From positions 1 to 64,000 of the forward strand of contig JAKITT010000001.1 in assembly GCA_021647945.1 (NCBI GenBank): a stretch of 64,000 nt of DNA, written 5' to 3'. This stretch comes from Candidatus Polarisedimenticolaceae bacterium (lineage in GTDB: Bacteria > Pseudomonadota > Gammaproteobacteria > Chromatiales > Chromatiaceae). This document shows positions 46,801 through 54,499 of the stretch, in pieces. Position 1 is the first letter of the stretch. Each line of letters opens with the position of its first letter. The position numbers were made by a program, and so were the translations under genes. The notes below the pieces were generated by a model, which was given only the letters and a program-made list of their open reading frames with translations, ran no database searches and was not told the DNA's origin.

Positions 46801-49800
46801 CATTTGATGGTCAAGAGGCCTCTAACCACGCAACAGTTTCGATCACCATCGAAGCGAACCCAACCCCTGTCGTGGTCAATAACGCCCCTGTCGCCAATAG
46901 CCAAGGACCACTCACAACGGCACAAGGTGTCACCATCAATGGCACACTGGTCGCCACTGATAGCGATAATGACACCCTCACCTACAGCATCATCACGTAC
47001 CCCAGCCGTGGCTCGGTTGAACTGAATGCCAGCACGGGTCAGTTTAGTTACCAACCCGACAGCAGTGCCGTGGGTGATGACCTCTTCACCTTCACCGCAA
47101 GCGACAATAGCACCAGTGCCATACCCGCTCAGGTCACCATCATCATCGAAGCCAATCCAAACCTGCCACCACTCGCCGAATCACAAGGGCCGCTGGCAGG
47201 CCAAGAGGAAGAGAATCTAACGGGCACCCTACAAGGCAGTGACCCTGAGGGGGCCGATCTAACCTTCCGCATCACCACCCAGTCAACAAATGGCGTCGTA
47301 ACCCTAATAGATGCACAGGCAGGCACCTTCCGCTACGTGCCTGAAGCCGACACCTTCGGCAGCGATCAATTTAGTTTTGTCGTCAATGATGGCAGCCGAG
47401 ACTCAACACCTGCCGAGGTGACACTGGATATCAGCAACGTCAATGACCTGCCACTACTCGAGGCGCTGTCAGATAAGAGCATCCCTGCCGATCAGACATT
47501 GCAGGGGCAATTTACCGCCACAGATGCTGACAATGATCTCTTAACATTCCGTGTAGTGACCAATGGCAGCCTCGGCACCCTCACCTTTACCAATGCCAAC
47601 ACCGGTGCCTTCGCCTATCAACCCAGTGGCTCCGTGGGCACCGATCAGGTGACTGTCGATGTCACCGATAGCACGGCAAGTGCCACGCCTGTCACACTGA
47701 CCATTGATGTTCTCATCGCCAACCGCGCGCCAGTCGCTGCAAATCTAAGCTTCAGTGCCTATGAGACGGTCACCTATACCGGCGCCTTCCCCAGCAGCGA
47801 CCCCGATGGTAATGCACTCACCGTTGAGATCATCATGACACCTGAGTGGGGCGAGCTAACCCTAATCGACCAAGGGGCTGAAGGTTTTAGCTACCGCGCA
47901 CTCTCAGGGAGTACCGGACAAGACCAATTTAGCTACCGTGTAACCGATGGCCTACTCTGGTCTGCTACCGCTCAAGTCACCATTGAGATCAGTTCAGCCA
48001 ATGACCTCTGCCGAGGCCCCGGCATTGGTAAGCAGGATCGAGATGATGATGGCTTTGCCGGCTTCATTGAGACCGCCTTCTCCACCAATCCAGATTTAGC
48101 CGCAGAGACCCCTGTTGGGTTAGACCCCGTAGCACTCGGTGTCAACTTTAGTAACGATGATGACGGTGATGGCTACTTAGACTATGCCGAGCTGTGGATG
48201 GGCACCGACTACACCGATGCCAACTCACGCCCAGGCGACTCACTCACCGCCGAGCTGCCCGACTGCCTCACTGCTCTCTATGATGATAGAGCGCCCGCGC
48301 TAATGGCACTAGCCCTGCCCACCGCCCCCCTCACCGTGGGTGACACAGGTCTACAAGTCAGTGGTGCCTGGACCGGTCTCGACAATGCCGCTGGCATCGC
48401 CACCCTGCAAATTGAGATGAGCAGCCCCTCGGGTCTGACCTACACCCAGAACCATCAATTTAGTGATAACCCGCTGCATGTCGCCGATCCCGTGCTACTG
48501 CTTGAGGTGGGTAAATATGATGAGGCGGGAATATGGACACTGAAACAGCTCACGCTCACCGATGCCTGGGGTAATGAATTGACCCTCAGCACCAGTGCGC
48601 TGACAAATGCCGGTTATGCCACCCAGTTTGAGCTAATCAACGCCAATGCAGATGATCTGCCTCCCGTTTTGGTCTCACTCGATATCAGCACACCCGCGGT
48701 TGATCTAGAGAGTGTCGATCCCAAGGTGCGGCTGGCCCTACATAGCACCGACAATCTTTCAGGTGTTGCACTCGCCACCTTTGCCCTGCGTGGCCCCTCA
48801 GGGCAGTTCATCTATGGACAGCTCCCCATATCACCCGCCAACACGGACTTTACCGGTGAACTCCAGAGCCAAACAGTGCCCAGCTATACTGAGCAAGGTA
48901 CCTGGACACTGATGGATCTAATGCTACAGGATGCCGCAGGCAACACCCTGCAACTCTCCGAAAGTGCCCTGCTTGCACGTGGTATCGCAACGGAGATCAC
49001 CTTCACCGGACCAACACCCGACCTGACGGCCCCAGAACTGCTCGCGCTATACACCACCACATCGCTGATTGATCTGGTTGGTGGGCCACAAACCGCCCGT
49101 TTCGTAATGAATACAAGTGATGCAGCATCAGGTGTCTCAAGGGTTGGGCTAACGCTCAAAGGCCCCTCTGGCCAACATGTGAGCGCCGAGGCACGCAGCC
49201 TTGACGCACCCAATATCTGGCAGGCACACCTCGCCACCAGTGAGATTGGAGGTGAAGTTGAAACGGGCATCTGGCAGGTCGATGAGGCCACGCTTGAAGA
49301 TGCCGCTGGCAATCGCGTAGTTTTCAATGCCGCCGCACTCGCCAGTGCAGAGATTGTGGTACAAGTCGAAATAGTCAACACAGGCAACTGCATCTGCGCA
49401 CCCGTCAACCATCTGCCTATCGCATTGGGCAGCAGTTTCACCACCGTCGAGGAGCAACCCGTATCGGGAGAGATGATCGCGCAAGATGAAGATGGCGATG
49501 AACTCTTCTACACCATCACGCAGCCAGCCAGCCTGGGCCGCGTCATCATCGACAACCCCACCACAGGTGCTTTCACCTACACGCCAAATAGTTTTGCACA
49601 CGGCACCGACCACTTTGAATTCCAGGTGGATGTTGGCATTGGCGTCTCCAATAGCGCCACCGTGGTGATTGAGATCAGCGCCGTCAATAACGCACCGATT
49701 GCAGAAAATTTGAGTCTGACAATTGAGCAAAACAGTCAACACCTCGACCACCTACCAGCCAGTGATCCCGATGGTGACACATTGACCTATAGCATCCTCT

Positions 49801-51995
49801 CCGGCCCCAGCCAGGGCACATTCACTCTGACACCTGAAACGGGCGCTGGTGGCTTCCAGTTCACCTCAACGGCCGATCAGGTGGGCGATGAAGTGGTGCT
49901 CTACCGCGTTGAGGATCCTAGCGGTGAACAGGCATCGGGTGAGATTCATATCAAGGTGATACCGCCTCCCGTTCTGCGTGAGTTTACCGTACTCACCCCT
50001 AAACTCTATGCCGAAGATGCCACTGCAACAGTCAGCGCTGAGGTGGTGCTCACCGAAGCCATCTCACTCTTCAGCGAAATGCGGATAACACTTTCTAGCC
50101 CCAGTGACCAGCCACTCGTCTTTATCGTCAACGACATCGACCCCTCCTCCGATAAGGTGGTCTTCTCACTGCCGGTCGATGGCAACCTTGCTCTACCCCT
50201 TGAGGTCGGCACATGGCGCCTCTTCAATTTGACTGCAAAACGTCATGTCGAAGGTATCTACCAAGTGGTGGCACTCGATATCGCCGCAGAGGGATTCAAC
50301 AATATTGTCACCGTCGTGGCAGGTGACAAACCAGCCAGTAGCCCACCCACCGCTGAGGGCGCAACACTACGCGCCTATGCCGGTGTTCCTCTAACAGGGC
50401 AACTCATTGGCAACGACCCCGAGGATGACCCACTCACCTATGTCATCACCCAAGCCCCCACCAAGGGCAGTTTGGACGTTGATACTGCCACTGGCGAGTT
50501 CACCTACACTCCAAATAGTGATGCACTAAACAGCGACAGCTTCTGGTTCCGTGTTGATGATGAGCAGTTCCAATCAGCTGCGGTAGCGGTCAACATCAAT
50601 ATTGAGGATCCTAGCCAAGCCTGCGAGCGTGGTGAACCGGCCCCTGATCTTGATAACGATGGTTACATCGACGTCATCGAATACGCCTTTGCCACCCTGC
50701 ACAATGATGCCAACTCCACCCCCGTTGAGCTGGATCCCGTGGCACTCGGCATTCGCTTCGATGACGATGATGACAGCGATGGTTTTGCCGACCACATTGA
50801 GGTGTGGCTTGGTTCAGATCCCAATGACAGCAACTCTCGACCCACCGACTCAAACGACAGAAAACTGCCCGACTGTTTTGAGGTAGGTGATGATGCCATT
50901 CGGCCACGGCTACTTGGTTATCATCTGTTGACCCCAGCGATCATCATTGGGCAGGACAAACCCGCCATCTTCCTGGCACTCTCTCTGGCCGACAATGCAG
51001 CGGGTCTAAAACGGGTTCGCGTTGGACTGCTCACCCCTTCCGGTGTCTACACCACCTTCGCCGCTGGCTTTGATGACAAACCACTGATACGGGGTGTGCA
51101 GCTGCGTTCAGCAGGTCTCAGTGACTACTCCGAGACCGGCACATGGGAAGTGGTCAGCCTGACTATCTATGATGAAGCGGGCAATGTACTGCGTCTTGAT
51201 GATCAACAGTTGCAACAGCAGGGCTACCCCACCACCATTATGGTCAGCAACCCGAATAGTGACGGCACTCCACCCACACTCAGCGGAGTGAACATACTGA
51301 CCGATGCACTGGATATTGACCAAGGTATCTCAACCGTTGAGATTGAGCTTGATGTCAGTGATACGGTGGCCGGAATGGCCATCATCCAGCTCGACCTACA
51401 GAGTCCAAGCGGACAGACGCTGGCGTTGAGCCACCGATTCGACACCGCACTCAATGATGCACGCGTGCGTTTGACCAGCGACCCCATGGGTGACTTCGCC
51501 GAAGCCGGTGTCTGGCAGATCAGCTCTCTATTGCTGATTGATGCTGCAGGTAACAGTGTCCAGCTGGCGGATGAGCTGCTCTCACGTGGCCTACCAAACC
51601 AGCTCTCTGTCACCAATAGTCAGAGCGATGCCACACCACCCAGCCTGGACGGGTTGTTGGTACTCAACCCCATCATTGACCCAAGCAGCGGCTTCGCAGA
51701 GATCGCATTTGCGGTGACGGCCAGTGATGCGGGTGCCGGTATCGCCTCTATTCGTATCGAAGTGACCGGCCCATCTGGACAGATGCTCAACGCCTTCGGT
51801 GCTTTTGAAGCGAGCACTCCCAATAGTGTTGATATCCAGATGCAGACAACGGCATTGAACGCGCTCACCGAGCGAGGCATTTGGAACATCAGCCGTGTTG
51901 AAATGGTCGATGGTGCCGGTAACCGTCTACTGCTGGATACCGATGCGCTTGATCAGCTCGGCGTGGATCGAGTGATCACACTGCAAAGCAACTAA
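43863..51995 (+). CDS. Giant secreted multi-domain protein (cadherin-like, PKD-like and calcium-repeat domains)
   Basis: 2710 residues. A signal peptide (KTLLLVVTALLLTLSVISHA) is followed by a unique N-terminal domain (30-270). PKD/Ig-like domains span about 270-610. Cadherin-like repeats of about 90 residues span about 610-1376 (DPDGDALEY, GTDQFTYxxxDG patterns), with more near 1840-2030 and 2160-2250. Two calcium-type blocks sit near 1380-1460 (DRDDDGFAGFIETAFSTNPD, DDDGDGYLDYAELWMGTDY) and 2255-2340 (DLDNDGYIDVIEYAF, DDDDSDGFADHIEVWLGSD). About seven copies of a roughly 110-residue unit follow these, each with SPSGQ and ETGxWxLxxLxLxDxAGN. No sorting signal is evident at the C-terminus. 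It is likely a surface adhesin or matrix protein, secreted by an unknown route. Confidence 0.85.
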   Translation: MISLITKGPSKTLLLVVTALLLTLSVISHADVVKFIYAYSGSGTLLQPVNAANICPDPNGGSTPATVCHGVSVNADGTFLLDLGTTQHSSDSNLALISNHYKHLPPQSAGDQDQFILLKSQRRLEHVATGATTDGVEIGLLSEAVVAAVEDLYGVPASADGLIIPQLASRLATVDADWANSALATERNAFTDDESRELHNRNLRQLSDTDSEVLAELAIAAMRNEGDEQGRLLVRKSLLQAVADPTQFKQLTQRTLRLLNLVEGAEAAEPLLVLQASRYSVKTGTQVVLDTAASLNADRFFGYDWLGVDSDKATAQFTRTETGSYLVCTTGEYIGGDESSTDCIQIKVRKPTIAIIKSDTDQVEVGNTINLDGSSSISADTFAWSGTGTFATPSISISTWTAPLTPGEHQLTLTINESETDQITIHVFEVKPIAIPRADQQVYLLVDGAGVQLTSESITSDGSAVESVAWSIIERPVGSNPSITGSNLANARFQTDLPGDYLIRLTATYHGNQDSASLLIHADKVGVPVANAGGDRTAFRNQTLTLDGSASSSPDGLTLSYLWQSNTTLLTNADQAIAKFIASELGEHEVILTVTAGGEQSQQRIKVTVVNQLPSATDHQFEATIGTILHEQLLTNDPDGDALEYQLISKPTLGSLNLDPITGQFDYLAGGEAGCLYSNSMLEVSSDQQVPVLRLCADRTFAAPGEVVTLTAAPSANSTKLTALTWIGVSSNSDTAQFSSTEVGIHLICVEGQMGSSHVISTACVEIEIGTGAPPGFDPGETYTDRFTYRVFDGYGHSRVATVIITIGWRNGLPVVLDATYLLEPSATLNEQIVGSDIDGQTLTFRIIDPPTLGSVTLTNASNGNFRYQAGSVVGVDQFTVVANDGLVDSKLATIKLTISTPDAGNQAPIALDLVNLTTTEDTALTGQLNASDADGDALEFLLATQPTRGSVVITNPTNGSFLYTPNQGETGSDSFTFYAFDGQEASNHATVSITIEANPTPVVVNNAPVANSQGPLTTAQGVTINGTLVATDSDNDTLTYSIITYPSRGSVELNASTGQFSYQPDSSAVGDDLFTFTASDNSTSAIPAQVTIIIEANPNLPPLAESQGPLAGQEEENLTGTLQGSDPEGADLTFRITTQSTNGVVTLIDAQAGTFRYVPEADTFGSDQFSFVVNDGSRDSTPAEVTLDISNVNDLPLLEALSDKSIPADQTLQGQFTATDADNDLLTFRVVTNGSLGTLTFTNANTGAFAYQPSGSVGTDQVTVDVTDSTASATPVTLTIDVLIANRAPVAANLSFSAYETVTYTGAFPSSDPDGNALTVEIIMTPEWGELTLIDQGAEGFSYRALSGSTGQDQFSYRVTDGLLWSATAQVTIEISSANDLCRGPGIGKQDRDDDGFAGFIETAFSTNPDLAAETPVGLDPVALGVNFSNDDDGDGYLDYAELWMGTDYTDANSRPGDSLTAELPDCLTALYDDRAPALMALALPTAPLTVGDTGLQVSGAWTGLDNAAGIATLQIEMSSPSGLTYTQNHQFSDNPLHVADPVLLLEVGKYDEAGIWTLKQLTLTDAWGNELTLSTSALTNAGYATQFELINANADDLPPVLVSLDISTPAVDLESVDPKVRLALHSTDNLSGVALATFALRGPSGQFIYGQLPISPANTDFTGELQSQTVPSYTEQGTWTLMDLMLQDAAGNTLQLSESALLARGIATEITFTGPTPDLTAPELLALYTTTSLIDLVGGPQTARFVMNTSDAASGVSRVGLTLKGPSGQHVSAEARSLDAPNIWQAHLATSEIGGEVETGIWQVDEATLEDAAGNRVVFNAAALASAEIVVQVEIVNTGNCICAPVNHLPIALGSSFTTVEEQPVSGEMIAQDEDGDELFYTITQPASLGRVIIDNPTTGAFTYTPNSFAHGTDHFEFQVDVGIGVSNSATVVIEISAVNNAPIAENLSLTIEQNSQHLDHLPASDPDGDTLTYSILSGPSQGTFTLTPETGAGGFQFTSTADQVGDEVVLYRVEDPSGEQASGEIHIKVIPPPVLREFTVLTPKLYAEDATATVSAEVVLTEAISLFSEMRITLSSPSDQPLVFIVNDIDPSSDKVVFSLPVDGNLALPLEVGTWRLFNLTAKRHVEGIYQVVALDIAAEGFNNIVTVVAGDKPASSPPTAEGATLRAYAGVPLTGQLIGNDPEDDPLTYVITQAPTKGSLDVDTATGEFTYTPNSDALNSDSFWFRVDDEQFQSAAVAVNINIEDPSQACERGEPAPDLDNDGYIDVIEYAFATLHNDANSTPVELDPVALGIRFDDDDDSDGFADHIEVWLGSDPNDSNSRPTDSNDRKLPDCFEVGDDAIRPRLLGYHLLTPAIIIGQDKPAIFLALSLADNAAGLKRVRVGLLTPSGVYTTFAAGFDDKPLIRGVQLRSAGLSDYSETGTWEVVSLTIYDEAGNVLRLDDQQLQQQGYPTTIMVSNPNSDGTPPTLSGVNILTDALDIDQGISTVEIELDVSDTVAGMAIIQLDLQSPSGQTLALSHRFDTALNDARVRLTSDPMGDFAEAGVWQISSLLLIDAAGNSVQLADELLSRGLPNQLSVTNSQSDATPPSLDGLLVLNPIIDPSSGFAEIAFAVTASDAGAGIASIRIEVTGPSGQMLNAFGAFEASTPNSVDIQMQTTALNALTERGIWNISRVEMVDGAGNRLLLDTDALDQLGVDRVITLQSN

Positions 51996-52030
51996 CAGCT
52001 GAGTAGGGTGGGCACGCTGTTTGTGCCCAC

Positions 52031-52327
52031 AGTCACTAACCACCCGCATAGCGGGAGGCTTGAGGAAAGCCCCTAAAAGGGGCTATTGGTTACGTGCTCA
52101 TGCTTAGGCAAAATAGCCTCCTAACCGGTTGAAAACAGATATAACCACAGAGAACACAGAGAATCCAAAATACTTTTCTTTTCTCTGTGCCCTCTGTGCC
52201 CTCTGTGCCCTCTGTGTTCTCTGTGGTTTATTCTTGTTGGCCGTTACCATGGGGCCACATGCACGCCGGAACGGCAGAGCCTTTTCAAGCCTCACCGGCA
52301 AAGCCGGTGGTTTACCTCAATTTGAAT
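52031..52327 (+). repeat. CACAGAG-rich repeat family 2, copy 2
   Basis: 297 bp starting 36 nt after the giant gene. Its right arm has two extra copies of the 9-nt unit CCCTCTGTG relative to copy 1, while its left arm lacks one matching unit, so the arms are no longer equal. The hairpins at both ends are kept. Confidence 0.9.
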
Positions 52328-52438
52328 AGTGATTAGCGACTCAGGCCGCTACACGGCCACAAATCAGAGAGTAACAAAATCAATCACTTACGATGTTGTT
52401 ACTCAAGAGGTACAAAGCTCAGTCATTCAGATGATTCA

Positions 52439-52511
52439 CTGTAGGAGCGGCGCCTCGCCGCGATGAATCCCGCTGCCAAGCCCAATCGCGGCGAGGGCGC
52501 CGCTCCTACAG
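52439..52511. repeat. REP-like GC-rich hairpin
   Basis: Arms 52439-52464 and 52485-52511 (CTGTAGGAGCGGCGCCTCGC...) pair with one bulged G around a 20-nt loop. It lies in a gene-free 740-bp stretch between the giant gene and the minus-strand operon. Confidence 0.9.
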
Positions 52512-52604
52512 ACTCTTTACATAGACATGCTGAGCTTTCCATTTGAATTAACCACATTCCCAGAAATCCCGCATGGGCATAACAGCGTACCCACCCGGCT
52601 TTGT

Positions 52605-52647
52605 AGAAAAAAAACGGGAGCGGAGTTATCTCTCTCCTCCGCTCCCG
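52605..52647 (-). terminator. Rho-independent terminator of the 52.7-56.1 kb operon
   Basis: On the minus strand the stem CGGGAGCGGAG/CTCCGCTCCCG (arms 52637-52647 and 52615-52625) with an 11-nt loop is followed at once by eight T residues (52614-52607). It begins 89 nt after the cytochrome gene stop, the last gene of the unit. Confidence 0.9.
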
Positions 52648-52735
52648 CTGCTACAAACCAATCATCAAAAGAACACCCCTGCCCCATCAGCGACCCCTTA
52701 ACCAAGTGAGATCAGGGAGGACAAGTAATGGTTAT

Positions 52736-52990
52736 CTACTGAGACTGAGAGACAAGATAGCCATGTATCAGTTCAATCTCATCCTCGTTCAGCGGAGTCA
52801 TCTCCTTATGTTGCATTCGTGTCTGCATAGTCTGTAATACCAGTTTCCACTGTCTTGCATTCAACATGGAGGGTTCAGGAAGTTGATGGCAACTGGTGCA
52901 ACGCGCCTCAAAGAGCTTCTTGGCAAAACCATCATCCGCAATGACACCACTACTGAGTGTCAGCATGGTAATAAGCAGTATCACTCTCAT
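52736..52990 (-). CDS. Small monohaem cytochrome c
   Basis: 84 residues with a signal peptide (MRVILLITMLTLSSGVIA) leaving a mature chain of about 65. The haem motif is RCTSCHQLPEPSMLNARQWKLVLQTM, with a possible methionine ligand in MQHKEMTPLNEDE. The pattern CxxCHxLPxPxxxxxxxW resembles small cytochromes found beside metal or redoxin proteins. It overlaps the start of nothing downstream and shares 4 nt with the thioredoxin-fold gene upstream, so it is the last gene of a coupled operon. Confidence 0.85.
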   Translation of the reverse strand: MRVILLITMLTLSSGVIADDGFAKKLFEARCTSCHQLPEPSMLNARQWKLVLQTMQTRMQHKEMTPLNEDEIELIHGYLVSQSQ

Positions 52991-53517
52991 AGCAATCTAC
53001 TCAATACTTGACCCAATTTTCTACCATCACTGTAGTACTGGTTCATCTGCACAATACCCAGGCGATCCACCACAATAGTGGTGCCCATGCTGCCCTCGTA
53101 GAGATTCTCTACCGTCCTGTTAAGATCAACCAACACGGAGAGATCACGGTAACCGCTACTCACTTGAGAGGTGCGCGCATCGGTCACTGAGCCATTAACA
53201 TAATCAACCAGAAGAAACTGCACATTAGGGTAGCTGGCAATATAGGCGCGCATATGACTCATGTGGTTGTCACAGATGGGACACCACATGGTGAAATAGA
53301 GCACCACACCATCATGGGTGGCAAGCTCCGATGAGAGTGTATGGAAGGTGTTGAGGCTGGACTCTAGGGTAAAGTCTGGTGCAATTTGCCCCACTTGATT
53401 ACCGATAATGCCCGTCACAACGGCGGGGCGTTCATCCGAACTCGATGGGCTGAGGTTATCTTGGCAGCCGGTTAATCCCAGCACCAATAGAAGCACTATA
53501 TATTTAACGGAAGACAT
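52987..53517 (-). CDS. TlpA/peroxiredoxin-like thioredoxin-fold lipoprotein
   Basis: 176 residues. A signal peptide with lipobox LTGC (cysteine at 18) tethers it to the membrane. The thioredoxin-like domain starts GQIAPDFTLESSLNTFHTL and has the active-site pair in FTMWCPICDNHMSHM (CxxC). A late GTTIVVDRLGIVQ gives the cis-proline-like region, although the usual TPT is replaced. It could reduce haem-site cysteines or deliver or protect a metal site as Sco/TlpA proteins do. Overlaps of 4 nt (downstream cytochrome) and 14 nt (upstream barrel gene) bind it into the operon. Confidence 0.85.
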   Translation of the reverse strand: MSSVKYIVLLLVLGLTGCQDNLSPSSSDERPAVVTGIIGNQVGQIAPDFTLESSLNTFHTLSSELATHDGVVLYFTMWCPICDNHMSHMRAYIASYPNVQFLLVDYVNGSVTDARTSQVSSGYRDLSVLVDLNRTVENLYEGSMGTTIVVDRLGIVQMNQYYSDGRKLGQVLSRLL

Positions 53518-54475
53518 GACTCACCCCCACTGTAATGGTATCGGTAACGGGAAAATTCTCACCATAACCATCCTGTTGAATGGCGTGGTTGTATGACATT
53601 TTCACAATCCAATTACGATCCAGGGTGCTGTATGCCAGGGTACCAGTGAGAGAGCGTTTCTCCATTCCAGTGGTGGTATCTGTGTGACCATTGATCTCCC
53701 CTTCATCCTCTTGCAGATAGGCATAGGCGAGCGTGTAGGTGAGGCTGTCCATATTCTCAAGGAACTGGCTATAACCACCCGAGAGACTGATCAGTTTACG
53801 GTCACCCAACTTTTTATCGTAGGGTTCCACATACTTGCCATACGCTTGGTTAACAGGCCGCTCCATATACTTTCCGTAGGAGAGCGCTAGGGTGCTGTTC
53901 CAGGGGTAGATGGTCTTATCCAGCAATAGGTTGGCATCCAGGCGATAGAAGCCGCGTCCCGTCACATCAAAACTATTCTCCACATCATCGTAGGGTGATA
54001 TGCCGGTAGGCACGGTGAGTGAGGCACCAAAATAGACCGCCGGAATCAAATCCGCCGGTTTTCTCACCTTCCAGACACATTTGATGGCATCAAAGGCCTC
54101 ATACCAGAGGTTGATGGAGGCGTCGCCGATACCATCAGTCTGTGAAGAGATGCCGCTGTAGTCACTATCATTCCAGACATAGGGCAGAACCACACTCATC
54201 TGCCAACGATCGGCCAGACGATGGGCATAGCCAATGTTGAGTCGCCATTGGCTCAACTCGGAATCGGGTGGATCTTCAACATAGTCCCCCTCCTTATTCC
54301 AATAGCCATCGTAGCGCTCATAAGCCATTGATATATCCACCATCGCTTTGGAGAATTTGGGCAGGATCAGTGATGAAGAGGCGCCGCCCCCACAGCAGGA
54401 GGCGGCATAGAGTGTCTGCGGTAAAGCAAAAACAGCCCCCACGAAGAGGGCTGCATTAAGGGTCTTTTTATTCAT
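53504..54475 (-). CDS. Outer-membrane beta-barrel with N-terminal SCCGGG motif
   Basis: 323 residues. After the signal peptide (cleaved near LYAA) the mature chain begins SCCGGGASSSLILP, a vicinal cysteine pair that could bind metal. The rest alternates short amphipathic strands with turns (WRLNIGYAHRLADRWQMSVVLPYVW, LTYTLAYAYLQEDEG) and ends in phenylalanine-arginine (VGVSHVFR), as outer-membrane barrels do. It resembles transporter-like proteins annotated as phenol-pathway MetA-like. Its gene is between the Met-rich lipoprotein and the thioredoxin-fold gene, which supports a metal-handling role, though transport is unproven. Confidence 0.75.
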   Translation of the reverse strand: MNKKTLNAALFVGAVFALPQTLYAASCCGGGASSSLILPKFSKAMVDISMAYERYDGYWNKEGDYVEDPPDSELSQWRLNIGYAHRLADRWQMSVVLPYVWNDSDYSGISSQTDGIGDASINLWYEAFDAIKCVWKVRKPADLIPAVYFGASLTVPTGISPYDDVENSFDVTGRGFYRLDANLLLDKTIYPWNSTLALSYGKYMERPVNQAYGKYVEPYDKKLGDRKLISLSGGYSQFLENMDSLTYTLAYAYLQEDEGEINGHTDTTTGMEKRSLTGTLAYSTLDRNWIVKMSYNHAIQQDGYGENFPVTDTITVGVSHVFR

Positions 54476-54499
54476 TTTGACCTTGGAGTTATATGAGAA

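Noticed and set aside
44318-51889. Many long frames on the minus strand opposite the giant gene
   Set aside because: They are shadows caused by the repetitive codon pattern of the large protein; none has a start signal or family likeness.
52896-53190. 60-residue plus-strand frames opposite the cytochrome/thioredoxin genes
   Set aside because: They overlap clearly recognised genes on the other strand and have no support of their own.
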